From contig CM034315.1 of assembly GCA_019925795.1 (NCBI GenBank), positions 22,735,867-22,799,866 of the forward strand: a stretch of 64,000 nucleotides of DNA, given 5' to 3'. This DNA comes from Dendrobium chrysotoxum (taxonomy: Eukaryota; Streptophyta; Magnoliopsida; Asparagales; Orchidaceae). Numbering within the stretch: the stretch's first letter is position 1; each line of letters begins with the position of its first letter. The notes below the pieces were generated by a model that saw only the letters and a program-made list of their open reading frames with translations, ran no database searches and was not told where the DNA came from. The position numbers and the translations under genes were made by a program. Shown here piece after piece: positions 11,779-24,360 of the stretch.

Positions 11779-13283
11779 TCTCCATCTTTGTGAGTTATCT
11801 CACTATGACTCTTTTCACTTCTAATCTCTCTCTTTCTCTGGGTATGACTTTATTTTTAAGGTATCTGCTAGATGTTATCATTCAAATTTTACCAATTTGA
11901 TATATTTTAGTTGATTCAGATTAATATTTTTGTTTTCTATTTCTTAATATTGATAGTATATCATTAACAAATATGAAAACAATATAAAAAAAAATTGATT
12001 TCGAAAAATAAGACTTTTTTTAGAGCTACATAATTTTTTATTCGGATCATTTATTTGGTATAATGTTATTTATATATTTTTGTTGTTTGTTAGGGATGGG
12101 ATGGGTGCCATTTTTGAATAAGAAATGTTTAATTTTTGTAATGATAACATGAAGTATTAATTATTGTGAGAAAAATAATTTAATTTTTTTCAAATATGAC
12201 TGATAATTTTGTAATGCAAGGGAGATAAAGGCATCATTCTCAAGCAACTACAAATGAGCATAATTACAAAATTGAGTTATTTTATTTATTTATAGATATG
12301 CAACTTCAAGAGTTCATTGATTGATTTGATGAGATAAACACTGAGTTGCTTATGTGTGTTATATGCTTGAATCCATGTGACTTATATTTAGCATTTCATA
12401 AACAAATATTGATATGTATGACCAAACTTTATCTCTCATATTTTTTAGATATAGATCTCATTATATTAGATAGCTAACTTGAGCTATTATTATTGATATG
12501 AGATCTAATGATGCATTCAACAATTTAAGAGGAATTGACGAACTTGTACAAAAAAAGGTGGAAACTATGAAAAATGAAATTTACCTTTTTGTGTTTTTAC
12601 TTAAAAAGCTTGCTTTGATAAATTCAAAACGGTCGAGCGAGCATTCTCCGCTATAAAATTTGTAAAGAATTGTATGTAAAATCATATTTAAAACTCTTGG
12701 ATGAATGATTGTTTGATTACTTATATTGAAAAAGAAATGTTTAATAATCTTGATAATGAAGTAAGTATACAATGAATTTAAAATATGAAGACTCATAAGG
12801 AGAAACTTTGAGTGTCATGTAATTGCCTATTACTCCTTATTGTAAGTTTTTTTATCACATTATTTTTTCATTTTATGATATAATAAGTTTAACAAAAAGG
12901 TTCTTAAAATCATTAATGATGGTCTCGTTGATGAAAAAGGTTAAGAATATTTTTAATATTCATATTTTTTATCCCTATATGAAAAAAATTCTTACTCCAC
13001 CTCTAATTCAGATGGGCTAAACACCAAGCACATTTGAGAGTTTGTGCTTCCCACGACTTCACCATTTCTTCATCCATGTTTCCACCGGTCATACAGTCGC
13101 ATTCAATAATCGGCCATGTCCCAGGGCTGCACGTGTTGGACGAGAGCATCAAAAGATCCACGTGCATCTTCCCATAAAAATCATGGAACCTATACACTCA
13201 CGTGCAGATTTAGGATTTGACCTAATTTTTCATCCAAAATAAAGGCAGCTTCATCTGTTGGGCATTCTTCCCTAGTTAACATT
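11777..13283. other. Unrecognised AT-rich region
   Basis: No coherent gene or repeat could be assigned. Short open frames at 12581-12796 (minus) and 12823-13020 (plus) show no family resemblance. A GC-richer patch at 13030-13210 holds three CACGTG hexamers. Confidence 0.4.
13130..13204. promoter_or_regulatory. Three CACGTG (G-box) hexamers in 75 bp
   Basis: CACGTG occurs at 13130-13135, 13159-13164 and 13199-13204. G-boxes bind plant bZIP and bHLH factors. Clustering in an AT-rich context is notable, but no gene start is visible nearby, so function is unproven. Confidence 0.3.
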
Positions 13284-13400
13284 AATCATTTGGGACGATT
13301 TTTTTATTATTTTTAAAAATAAAATTTAATAAAAAAATAAAAAAAATTAATAAGAATTTTATTTTAAGAAATAATAAAAAAATCATTCCAAACGAAGCAA
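13284..13400. mobile_element. MITE (TAA family), degenerate copy
   Basis: The ends are ATCATTTGGGACGATTTTTT and AAAAAATCATTCCAAACGAAG, inverted relative to each other. The centre is an AT palindrome. Same terminal sequence family as the near-perfect copy at 30442-30561. Confidence 0.7.
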
Positions 13401-13504
13401 AGCTTGTTCCTAAAAATTCAAAACACTCCTTGAAGTTTTTAAAGAGGTTATTATAATTAAATCAATTAATAAAAATAGGATGATAGAATGAAATATTAAA
13501 CTAA

Positions 13505-13639
13505 GGCTTCATTTTAGACAGCTTTCTTATTGTTTTCTAAATAACTTCTAGTACAAAAAATTCTAATTTAAAAAATTTTTGTACTAAAAATTTTTTTTTT
13601 AAAAGCAGCAAGAAAGCTGTCCCAAAAGAAGCCGAAGCC
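13505..13639. mobile_element. MITE (TAA family)
   Basis: It begins GGCTTCATTTTAGACAGCTT and ends AAGCTGTCCCAAAAGAAGCC (plus a short repeat of GAAGCC). TAA lies on both sides (13502-13504, 13640-13642). The central part repeats CTAGTACAAAAA / TTTTTGTACTAA as an inverted pair. Confidence 0.8.
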
Positions 13640-13642
13640 TAA

Positions 13643-13762
13643 AGCTTCATTTTTTATGAATTTCTTAATGCTTCTTAAAGTAACTTTCTAGTACAAAAAG
13701 TTAATTTTTTGTAATAGAAAGTTGCTTTAAGAAACAGTAAGAAAGTCATCCTGGACAAAGCC
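13643..13762. mobile_element. MITE (TAA family), abutting the previous copy
   Basis: It begins AGCTTCATTTTTTATGAATT and ends AGTCATCCTGGACAAAGCC, flanked by TAA at 13640-13642 and 13763-13765. It shares the left TAA with the neighbouring MITE, giving a head-to-tail pair. Confidence 0.75.
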
Positions 13763-13765
13763 TAA

Positions 13766-16065
13766 GCCAGATCACCTATTTAACAAGCGAGTAAATATGG
13801 ACGCAGCAAGCAAGTTGCCTGTTTAATGGGCAACTTGTGTTGACTTGGCTTTTCACCCGTTTAATTAATTTTTTTTACAGCAAACACTCGACACCCATAT
13901 TTATATATCATATCATTATTATTTTTTAATATATATTTATAATATTAAAATTTGAAATTTAGAGGGTCCTATTTGAATATTTATATGATAAATTTATATT
14001 TAAATATAAAAAAAATATATGATATAAGAAGATATATTAAAATTTAAAGGGGACATAAGCTTCCTTCTACCTTCTAAATATAATCAAAATTTTGGATCTT
14101 TAACATTATAATATTTTTTATTATCCTATTTTTTTAAATTAATTTAATTATAATGTCCTGTTTAAATATTTATCCCTTTTTTTGCCCAATCGTCAAACCA
14201 AAATTGAAAATCAAATCCAATAATAATAAATACTGCTAAATTTTATATTATTAGGATAACTAAAAAAATAGCACGAATTAACCGAAGAAAGAACTTTAGC
14301 TGAACTTCGTATTCTTAGGATAACTAAAAAATAGGCAAGAATTAAACAAAGAACTTAAGTAGAAGGAATTCACGCATGGTAGCCTCATAAACCATCATAT
14401 TTCAATTTAATTATAAAAAGAAAATAATATTAAATCTGAAATAAAAATAATTTATAATGTTTAATTTATTTTCTTGAATTTGACTATTAGTAAGACACAA
14501 TGGAGAAAAATGATCCATGTAGCCTTCCCCATGTACAGAGATAAATTGCTTATTATTTTTGTTTTTGTTGTTGTATGTTTAATTTATTTCTTACTTTGCT
14601 TGTGCTTCAAATAGAATAATAGCATCAAGTTGATGTCCATGTAATCAAGGAGTTGCTAACTCAGTGCAACTTGCATGTTTATTGTGTGACTTGCTTTCTA
14701 AATGGGCAATTAGGCCGACTTTTTTTACCCATTTTTACTAATTAATTAAATTATAATACTCTAGCTAAAAATTTGTCCCCTTCATAAATTACAAATGTCA
14801 AAAAATGAAATTTAACTTTTGTTGTATACTAGCATATGCCTTCACATGTATCTAACAAGTAGTTAGTGAGTTGTAGCAAAGGAAGTTGCCTGTGAAAAGG
14901 AACCACCTAAGGAATTCTCCTAATAATGCAAGAGGCGCTACTTGCCTCGATTCTGTGGGAGAACTAGCTCAGATGATCAACAGGCGCTTCTCGCACAGGC
15001 CAATCATGGAGGTTGTCCTTCTTAGGGTGAATTGGAATTCCACACTAAGCTAGCAGCTCTACAGCCGCCACACACTTGGATCACCACTCTAGTCAGGTGC
15101 TCTCTCGCTCTCTCTTAGATCCATCATCCTCATACAAACTCACTAAGCTCAATTACAGAAAAGCACCCATTCAAGGAGCCCTCAGCATGCTCTGCTGAGA
15201 TTGATCAACCAACGAGCTTGCCATCTCGACAACTGTAGACCATTTGACTCTTCTTCTAGGAGATTCTCAGCTTAGGCTAGGTTTTTAGTAGCTCTTGGAT
15301 CGCTCAGCCATCAAACATACCTTCTCCAGTACCTTCTCGCAAACTCACCCATTCCTACTTGAGATTACTAAGCTCATCCAGAGATCGAACATCAAAACTT
15401 TGCAACCCATGCTCTCCTTAAGCCAAACAAGAGGTAATACATGTCTTGTAACATTATATTTTTACTTTTCTTTGATTCTAGCCCTTCTTATATCACTTAA
15501 AACCCTATAAAAAAGGGCGAATAGGAGCAATCTGAATTTTTTTACTGATTCTGGTGGGGTTTGTACTAGTTTTAGATTTATAGCTTTCTTGGGGTTTCTA
15601 CATGCTCTCTCTTCTTCTCTAACTTTCTATCTTCTCCTTTTTTTCATCCATTCACTCAAATGTTTTAGGTTATTCTCTCACTTAGTTGACCTCTCAATGT
15701 GGTTGGGTATCATCTACTAACATAATTGGATCCCATATCCTATTAGGTGAAGTGAGTGTGGTTTGATGGAACTTATTAAAAGGTAGCCCAATTCAAAGAG
15801 AAGAATCAAAGGGATCCATCTGTGAGCATGAAAATTAACACCTACATCACTCATTATGACTTACCAAAGATGGAGGAAAGGAAGAAAATCTAGGATGCCC
15901 AAAGTTAGCTCCAATGGAATGAATGAAGGGAAGTACCCCTAAAGATTCATTTGACTCCAGTACAGGAGACCAGAAGATCGAGCAGTAACCTTAATACCAA
16001 TCCTCAATCCCACTCACACCCTGACAAGTATCGAGGATCACAGACTACTTACTTGGCCAATTAGA
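13766..16065. other. Mostly unrecognised; possible gypsy LTR or leader
   Basis: 13800-13890 and 14660-14750 share short words (GGGCAACTTG, GTTGACTTGGC, TTTACCCATTT-like) and may be remnants of one dispersed repeat. 14900-15700 is more GC-rich and lies upstream of a plus-strand gypsy gag scrap, so it could be that element's LTR or leader; I cannot find its ends. No host gene is seen. Confidence 0.3.
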
Positions 16066-16222
16066 AGGGCCAAACCCAAACTCACCAATGTCTTCTCAAG
16101 GGAGATCTGTAAAGCTAAAATGCCTCCTAATTTCAAGGAACCACACCTATAGTCCTACTGGGGGAAGATTGGCTCGATTGATCATGTGGAGAACTTTGAA
16201 TATATGTTGGATTTTCAATGTT
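16066..16222 (+). pseudogene. Ty3/gypsy gag fragment
   Basis: One plus frame reads F-S-R-E-I-C-K-A-K-M-P-P-N-F-K-E-P, then a stop, then S-Y-W-G-K-I-G-S-I-D-H-V-E-N-F. This matches the well-known gag motif F-T-x-E-I-x-x-A-x-x-P-x-x-F-K-x-P ... Y-x-G-x-x-D-P-x-x-H-x-x-x-F of plant Ty3/gypsy elements. Only about 50 codons survive, with one stop. Downstream sequence has no recognisable gag or pol. Confidence 0.65.
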
Positions 16223-19090
16223 TAATTTTGATTTTTAATAAATTTTTCCAATTGTAGTCATTAAGGGATGTTTATGAACTATTAAACTAGGTTTTATTTT
16301 TGAGTGGGCAAATCATCTCAAATCTTTAAGAGATTTCTCCAATGGGTCAATGGTAACCTAAGAATGATTTACTAAAATTTGAGGTTATTTTGAATTTTAT
16401 TGAATGTTCTATGATTTATTGATTTTTTGGGTATGCGTGGGGTTTAATATTTATTTTATTGATCTTATTAACCTCAATAATACTGAAATATCTTTTCTTT
16501 GATTCTTAAGTTCATTGCTAATTCAAAGATTTTTATTTTACATTATTCTAATATTTATTTATTATTTTAAAATTTTATAAAGCTAAATTACATTTTTCAT
16601 TAGCATTACAATAAGGTTATGAGTTTAGGTGGCCAAATGGATTCAAATTTTCATGAAAGTTTCTATATGAGCTATGGAGGATTCAAAGAAGGTTTAACAA
16701 AAATTTCAAGTTTTTTTGCATTTTAAATTATTTTTAATAATTTATTAAGTATTAGTTTGACCTAAGTTTGACTTTCATGTGAATTGAAGTTCATGGCTAG
16801 AAACCTAATAACCATTAATTTTTCTTTATTCCATGTATTAATGTAAATATAATGCTATTCAGCTTTGTTTATTTTTGTTTGTTTTAGATTTATTAATGAG
16901 TTTTCAAAGTTTGCATGTGAGATTAGGGTTTCTTCAAGAGTTCAGGTTGGGTTTATGGTTTGACCCGTCAAATGAGCTAAAATCTTTATAAAATTTGGGT
17001 CTCAAATCATTTTTACCCTAAACCTTTATTTCTGAAATATTGAGCTTATTTAGAGTTGAATTGGAATTTTAATGATTTTTTAATTATTTTCATATTTACC
17101 ATTTTAAAATTAGAAATATAAATTTTCAAGTTCTAACTTAGTTTGCATTTATTTTTCTCATGTTCTATAATGTGTTAGGGTTCTATGAAAATTGATTTTA
17201 TATATTTTTAAAATTTGATAATATTATTTATACATCATGCAAATCTCTATGGTTAACCTAGTTTCACCTAAGAAAATAGTTTACTAATTTTCTAGGTAAA
17301 TGGCTTCAAAACCTCAAGGAATTAAATGCAGAGATTAATAATGACCCCAAGATCATTCTATGAGAATTTCAAGTCATTTAATGTCGAATTGAATTTTTTA
17401 GAATTTTCCTAAATTCACTAACCCAATGTGTTTAATGATTTACCTAGTGTTCTATATAATTTTCCTTAACCTTAATGATGAAAAGAATTCTTTTTTTTAA
17501 TTTCAAAACTTTTGTCACTATGGATTCATTTGAGTGAATTTCCAAAGTTCTAGGTCATCTAATGACCTTGAAATTTGAAAATGGGGATATTCATAATTTT
17601 TGGATTTAAATTTCATTTACTATGAATTTTACAAGTTTCATGCCATTTTTTTAATTAATTAAATCCATAAAAAATATTTAACTAGATCTAGCTGAGTCAG
17701 CAAGTACTTTCCTGATGGAACTATCCCATTAGTTCTCTTATTTAAAGTGGCAGGACCCTCATACAAGAGGGATTTAACTTAGCTGTTTGATCAAAGATCA
17801 AACAACTCTAATTAATGGAGATTGAATTTATTACAATATGTATAGATAACAATGTAACCCAATCAGCACCGTCTATTTTATTTAAATAGAATAGATGGTT
17901 ATGGTTTCATCTCCTACCTTCTACCATTAAATAGAGGCTTTTAGTTTTCTTCTCTAATGCAAGGGTTTCTGTGGATGGTTCTTCTTCAAATTGATCTAGG
18001 AGGATTCGAGATTCTCAAACTTACAATCCAATGGTTAAATTTCATTAGATTGCAAGTTTATTTTATATTGTTTGAGACCCTACAAAATTTAAGTTTGGGA
18101 TTATTACAAACTTGGTTCAAATTAATTGATGCATCAAGTTCATTGGACCTCATTGAATGATCTTGCCAAAGGTTGCAAAAGTTGAAATGCACTAAATTGT
18201 AAAATTAGTTTTGACCATGGAGCTCTCATCAGAGTTTTCTCAAGCTAAATTTTAAATAGGCTTTCAGAGCTTAGGGAGGTTAAGGATCACTCACACTCAC
18301 TCTAGGGATATTTGGGGATCCAATTACATGCATGACTTTTTTCCCTTACTACCCCTATTTAAAAGATTTTGGGAATAAATGTGGCAAAAAATTTCAGCCA
18401 CATTCGGTTGTCATATTTGGCTAAGTCAGTAATGGGATCGCTAATAGTGGGTTTGGTTCATTTTAGGGCTTAAGGATAGACGGGCAAGTCATTCTATGGG
18501 TTTGAAGAAATGGGGCTTAATCTTTGTTTAAACCCACTAGTAAGGCCAAGCTAGTTACCTGGTTGAGATGGCAAACTTACTAAAGTACTGCTCATGGAGT
18601 CTAGTGAATGTAATATGATGGGTTAATTTTGTTTGAATTGATTTAAATTGCATTTTGGCCTATTTGGCTCAAGTTGGGTCAACCTAGTTAGCACATTTGG
18701 TTTAGCTTGAATGAGTTGAGCTAATTATGGTTGATATCGTAGAGACCTAATTCAAGAGATTTGAGAGGTTGGTTTTAAGCCTAGATGTTTTAATCCTAAT
18801 GGATATAAAAGGAAAACTCATAGGAGTCTTGGGTTACTTTAACCTAACCATGTTCAATATGGGTTAATAATAGGCTAGGGTGATTTTGGGTGATCTTTGA
18901 ACATATTTGAGTCACTTAAACTTATGTCCGGGGTCAAATGTTCAAGGTTTGACTAATCGATATATGAATAAGGGATTTAGGATTATTTTGAGAATTTTAA
19001 GTTTAGGTTAAATATGGTCACCAAGGGTTTTTTATGGTAGTGAGTTCAGGGTTTTTTAGTGAAATTTCAATGGATGGTTGTCAAATAAGT
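16223..19090. other. Unrecognised AT-rich region
   Basis: No frame above about 70 codons and no family signature. Parts read like a long LTR or old noncoding retroelement (for example GGTCAACC and TTGACC words around 18680 and 18930), but I could not pair it with another copy. Confidence 0.35.
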
Positions 19091-20109
19091 TGAAATATGA
19101 AATGGCACACCAAGAGGGGGTGCATTAGTGTTTTAAAATCTTTTTCAAAACTTTTGAACTCTTTTTGAATTAAAAAAATTTAGATATTTATGAGAAAGTG
19201 AAAATATAGTTCACAACAACAATGCCAATTAACTTCTAATCTTTTTGTATTTTTTATTTTGTAGAAAAAGTGAATAAAATATATTATATTTTTAATTTCT
19301 TTTTTAATAAAATATCACTAATGATCAACCACAATGCTTTTCATATAGCAATGATTACCAAAACTAAACCAAATTATAAAAAGTAAATATGTATGAAAGT
19401 AAAGCATAGAAAGTAAATGAATAAAAGAAAAATAAAACACAAACAAGATTTTTATAGTACTTAGGTCAATTTGACTTATGTCCACTCCACGAACTCACCC
19501 TCTTTGGGTATTGCACTAAATAGTTAGTGACTCTTCTTCAGCCTTCATGGCAAGGTAGAGAAGCCCTTATAAAATTAGTTCCACCTCCTTGATGCTGTGG
19601 AGAACTGAAATCACTTTCACCCTCCTGGTACGATGGAGTAGCTCAAATCACTTTCACCCTCCTAGTGAGGCAAAGTATCCCAAATCACTTTCACCCACCT
19701 AGTGAGGAGGAGTAGCCCAATTCACTTTCAGCCTCCTAGTGAGATGGGGTAGCCAAATCACTTTAACCCTTCCAATGTGGCAGAGTAGCAGATGACCCTT
19801 TGGCAAAGGGGTCTTCCCAAAGCTTCCCTTAAGATGAATAATGACATGTAGAGGAACTAGGTGCAAATTGAGCAAACCAACTATATGAAATCTCCTCTCA
19901 CACTTCCTTTAAACCAAAAGGATCTTCTCCCTCTCTCAAAACCTCACCCTTTCTCTCCCTAGCTCAAAGCCCTCTCTTCAACGCTCTCTCACGGAAGACT
20001 TAACCATCTGAATGTCAGAGACTTCTACAAAGTATATTAAGAAAGCTTAAATAGTAGGCTTCCAAAACCCTAAAAATATAATTTTGTTGACTCTTTTCAT
20101 ATATAATAA
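19091..20109 (-). repeat. Truncated Sirevirus LTR (copy 4)
   Basis: It starts TGAAATATGAAATGGCACACC followed by AAGAGGGGG, matching TGAAAGTACGAGATGCGCC / AAGAGGGGG at the start of the solo LTR (36266). It has the GACTTATGTCCACTCC box at 19472 and TATTGCACTA at 19518. A 38-bp-type array of CACTTTCACCCTCCTxGT... units occupies 19600-19790. The palindrome half is missing because another Sirevirus begins at about 20110. Confidence 0.7.
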
Positions 20110-20484
20110 TGTGAATAGGTTGTTAGACCTATTAATTATGTCCCTAGGCTAACCAAGAGGGGGGTGAATTGGTACTTTTAAAAATTCTCCTGGATTTAAT
20201 AAAACCAATTTCACAATAAAAATTTATTTTAAAAATAATTTTTCAACCATAGAAAAATTAAAAGTGCAGAAAATAAAAATGCGATAAACAGTAAAAGAAA
20301 CGAAGAACACCAGATTTTATAGTGGATCGGTCCAACAAGACCTACGTCCACTCCCTGGAGACTCCTTCTTCAGGTATTGCACTATACTCAAAGTGAGTCT
20401 CCTTTAGCCCCCATAGCAAGGCAGAGAAGCCTTTACAATTTTTCTCTCTTCCACCAAATCCCGGTGCGGTAGAGAACCGTCGTC
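20110..20484 (-). repeat. Truncated Sirevirus LTR (copy 5) fused to gag
   Basis: It contains GGTTGTTAGACCTATT, TGTCCCTAGGCTAACCAAGAG, CCTACGTCCACTCCCTGGAG and the first array unit CGGTGCGGTAGAGAACCGTCG, all family LTR landmarks. At 20484/20485 it changes abruptly into gag coding sequence. It corresponds to the 3' part of the downstream LTR of a minus-strand element; the 5' part and the whole pol region are deleted. Confidence 0.8.
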
Positions 20485-20924
20485 ATTGATTCATTCGATT
20501 TTATATAAAAAAGCATATAGTCATGTAATAGAATGTTCAATCTAGTCTGTTTCACTTTATTTGTACCTTCATATATAATGCAAAGTATATCCCATATTTT
20601 CTTTCTAGATTTATAGGTAGAAGTACGCATATAATCTTCTGATTTCAAAGTACAGAAAAAGCTATTTAAGCATTTGACATTTAATTGTACTAACTCTCTT
20701 TCTTCTAAAGTCCAATCAGCAAACGATGTTTCTATTCTAATGCCTTCTACAATTCTAAAAGGTCCATTATATCCATCTTGTACTAACATCCACATATGAT
20801 AGTCAAGAGACTGTAAAAAAGATAACATGCGGGTTTTCCAGAATTCAAATAGAATGTTGTCAAATAAGGGGGGTATAGTGATCGAATATCCTTCTGGTGT
20901 GTTACGGTTTCCAAATGTAGCCAT
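20485..20924 (-). pseudogene. Sirevirus gag, N-terminal part
   Basis: Reading from the ATG near 20924, the minus strand encodes the start of a Sirevirus gag: E-G-Y-S-I-T-I-P-P-L-F-D-N, F-W-K-T-R-M, Q-S-L-D-Y-H-M-W, a T-L-E-E-R-E-L-V-Q-L-N helix and T-Y-K-S-R-K-K-I-W-D. It matches the plus-strand copy at 42563 onward for about 145 codons, without stops. It then runs into LTR sequence, so the last residues of the open frame come from noncoding DNA. Zinc knuckle and pol are absent. A PBS (20968-20980) and an LTR lie just upstream in its reading direction. It is likely dead. Confidence 0.85.
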
Positions 20925-20967
20925 GACCATTTTCAAAAGGTTATCTAAACTTTAATTTTTGAACAAC

Positions 20968-20980
20968 GGCTCTGATACCA
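20968..20980 (-). other. Sirevirus primer-binding site
   Basis: The plus strand GGCTCTGATACCA is the exact complement of TGGTATCAGAGCC, the site that pairs with initiator methionine tRNA. Two bases separate it from the LTR start at 20983. Confidence 0.9.
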
Positions 20981-20982
20981 CT

Positions 20983-22634
20983 TGTTGAAGCTCATTAGAT
21001 TGTCAAATCTAAAGCTAATGTCCCAAGACTAACCAAGAGGGGGGTGAATTGATAATTTAAAAATTTTCTTGGTTAATTCTGAAAATCGTTTAATAAAATT
21101 TATCATAATACTAAATTTTTTAAAGTAATTTTTCAACGACAGAAAAAATAAAGTAAATGCAAAAAATTAAAATGCAGTAAAAGTAAGAACAGAAGACACC
21201 GGATTTTATAGTGGTTTGTTCCAACAAGATTTACGTCCACTCCCTGGAGACTCCTTCTCCAGGTATTGCACTATACTCAAATGACTCTCCTTTAGCCCCC
21301 ACAGCAAGGCAGAGAAACCCTTATAATTTTCTTCTCTTCCACCAAACCCCGATGCGATAGAGAACCGTCATCCTTTTTCACCCTCCTAATAATGGCAGAG
21401 TACCACTCGTCCTTTCATTCCCTCCTGGCATCAGTAGAGAACCCATCATCCTTTCACACCCTCCTGATGTCGGTATAGAACCGATCGTCCTTTCACACCC
21501 TCCTGGTGTCGGTAGAGAACCAGATCATCTCTTGAAAATCTTCTCTCAATAGACCTTCAAGGAAGTAGGGAAGAACTTTCAAGAATAAGAGATCCTCATC
21601 AATGGGCACGTTTGTGAATTCGCTCACAAATCTCTCTCACAAAATCTCTTACTTTTCACTTCCAAATCACTCTCCCAAACACTCTCCTAAGGCACACTCA
21701 AGAGAATTTTTGTAGATGTTACTAGACAGTCAATTTTTAGGACCCTTATATATAAAGGACAAGAAAAATCGTCCAAAAATTAAAAATTTCAAGTTTGACG
21801 GATAGGCATCGTACAGTACGATCGTACTTCATACGAGACAAATAGTTCAAAATGTCTTATACAAAGTTGTACGAACCTTATTTCATACACTGATTAACGT
21901 ACGAACTATTATCATACAGTATGATCAGTTCAAAAATGTACACTTTCGTATGTACAATCGTGTATGAACCCCATTTCATACTCTGATCAGCGTCTATACG
22001 AACCCACTTCGTACAGTATGATCAGTTCAAATTTTGTTGAATTCGTACAAGATGAACCAGACAAACCTGATTCCGTACTCTGATTGGCGTCCAGGACGAA
22101 CCTGCATCGTATTATACGATCTGTCAAAATTTGACAAGATCGTATGGGACGAACCTATACGAACCATATTTCATACTCTAATTGGCGTCTGGGATGAATT
22201 CAATTCATACAGTACGAAATGCACTTAGAAAAATTTTAAGGCATGATTCAAACAACTCCATTCTAGAGGGACTCTTAGTACAAATCGTCCTATACGATGA
22301 CAAATTGTACAGTACAATCAGTTAAAAAAATCTAAATTTTGTCTCACTCCCCCAGTGGGTGTGTATACGGTTACCCAATTACAATCACACTCTATCAGAC
22401 TCAAGAAAAAATAAAAAGTACATACTCCAATTATAATAACTCCTAATCTAATCTGTCTTGAAGTCTTTAGAAGTCTGGAGTATGATTTTCCTGAAATGTT
22501 AGTACAAACAGACAACACAAACCAAATATATCCACTATATATTAGGAGAAAATAATAATCAACACAATAATATTTTGAAATCATCAAAAACTCATATAAT
22601 ATGCAAAAATAGATTTAAAATATAAAACGCAACA
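20983..22634 (-). repeat. Sirevirus 5' LTR (copy 6)
   Basis: It runs from TGTTGAAGCTC to AAACGCAACA on the plus strand, about 1.65 kb. In order: AACCAAGAGGGGGGTGAATT; TTACGTCCACTCCCTGGAGA; a VNTR of 36-38 bp at 21366-21530; a TATA box (rc CTTTATATATAAG, 21746-21757); a zone with many GTAC palindromes (21800-22320); the rc of the CACTGGGGGAG box; and a CTTGAAGTCTTTAGAAGTCTG box that matches the plus-strand LTR at 41020-41035. No matching target duplication was found with 20109, consistent with later rearrangement. Confidence 0.85.
21800..22320. promoter_or_regulatory. GTAC-palindrome array in LTR copy 6
   Basis: Units such as TCGTACAGTACGATCGTAC at 21809, ATACAGTATGATCAG at about 21914 and 22012, and TACAGTACGAAAT at about 22207 lie upstream (in element orientation) of the TATA box at 21746-21757. 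Intermediate state of decay: some units are intact, others show C-to-T or G-to-A changes. Confidence 0.7.
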
Positions 22635-24360
22635 GATTTGATATCACTTGATGTAACAATGGATAAAATTATTTCAAGGGCTTGATCTTCTTGTAGGAAG
22701 GTTCCTTCATGTTTAGGTGTCATAGTGAGCAACGAAGGATTTTTAAAATTATTGGGACAACCAAATATGTGGATGCCCCTTTGGCCAATAGCTTACTTCA
22801 AGACTTAGTAAATCAGATTTTGCAAATAGTAGACCTCTATTCTTCAAGAAATGATTTATGGAAATTTTAATGAGTGATTTGAAATTTTGTGTGATCTTCC
22901 CAGGATTATAGGTTGAGCAAATGGAAGCAAAAAGCCTTGACTAGGTCATGTTATCCTATATTTGGTCAATTGTATTTAACTTGGTGTTTCTTTCATTTTT
23001 TTTTTTTCGAAAGCCTGGGCATTGAAAGTTAGAAAGGGTGTAGGAGAAGCATAGATATGAGTTTATTCAAAAACTATACAAGAATATTATTATAAAATAA
23101 AATCCCTCATCAAAGAGGATTTCTCGACTACCAAGCTCCAAGATGATGTAATGTTTGCCAACACTTCTATATGGTATTAAAATTCACATCAATTTACTTC
23201 TACTAAAAATATAGCATATGATCATTGATGAGTTTAAATATCTTTATTAATAATGATATAAATTTCATATGCTTTTATATTATTATGCATCAAATTGTTG
23301 CATAAAATCTTCAAGCTAACCAATATCATTAAATGATGGATTGTTACTATAAAATCCATTTACTAAATCACCATTGACCTTTACATCATCTTCTTCTAAA
23401 TTAGCTTTCATATTTAATAGGTCAATCATTTTTCTTGAAAGAGATCCATAAATTAGATCATCCATATAATATAGATTGTGGATATTCTCTATGACTAGAT
23501 TCATTAACTATAGATTTATGATATTCTCTATGGCAATTGCATACAGTATACTTGAGAATATTCCTTTTAAAATTAAGTAATCCATAATTCAATTTGAAGT
23601 TAGAACATAAAAATTATATCATGATTGACAAGGGCATAAAATATTACCTATAATTTGCACTATGTGATGCAAAATCTAGGAAGCTTTTAAAAATTTTAAT
23701 ATAGCAAATATGAACATAGGGTACAAATATTGGGTGTAAACATAGGCCTTAATCCTTTTTTAAGATTGCCACATATTAAAATTTGCTTACATGCTTCATG
23801 GAAGTAATAGAGTGATGTCCCTAGGTCATAGGATTAATAACGATATCATTAGTTTCAATATGCTTTATTAAGATATCATATTTTTATAATTTATTTTAAA
23901 TATATTTTAAAATCATGTTTTGCATCTAGAAACAAATAAGAAAGGTCTAACTCTACAAATTAACTTTTACATCTAAAATTCCAATTATTTAAGCATAAAC
24001 ACATACATTTAAATATCCCGAATTAAAATTTTCAATAACAAATAAATAAATATGATCTAAACATATAGATTAGCTCATTTAACTTAAAAAGCATAAATCT
24101 AGAGCAAGATTGACATACATACATGAAATTAGCTTCTAAGTCAAAATGCAGGGAGAAAATGAGCTCCATAATAGATGATTCATACTAGAATAAATAGGGT
24201 TGATTATGAGCTCCACCTCGGGTTTGAAATGAGAGGAGAAAGAGAAGGAAAGGACTCTTAGGCTTTTGGAATATCACCTTGGAATGGCTTAAACTATTCT
24301 AACTTTTATAAGATTACAATAATTTTACAACTACAATATTGAAGACAAACATTATAAATT
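22635..24360. other. Unrecognised AT-rich region
   Basis: A minus-strand frame of 62 codons (23504-23316) has no recognisable family and no supporting context. A T-run occurs at 22999-23012. Nothing else can be supported. Confidence 0.35.

Noticed and set aside
11587..11793. 68-codon ORF ending in Ser-Leu repeats
   Set aside because: It reads through the (CT)25 microsatellite.
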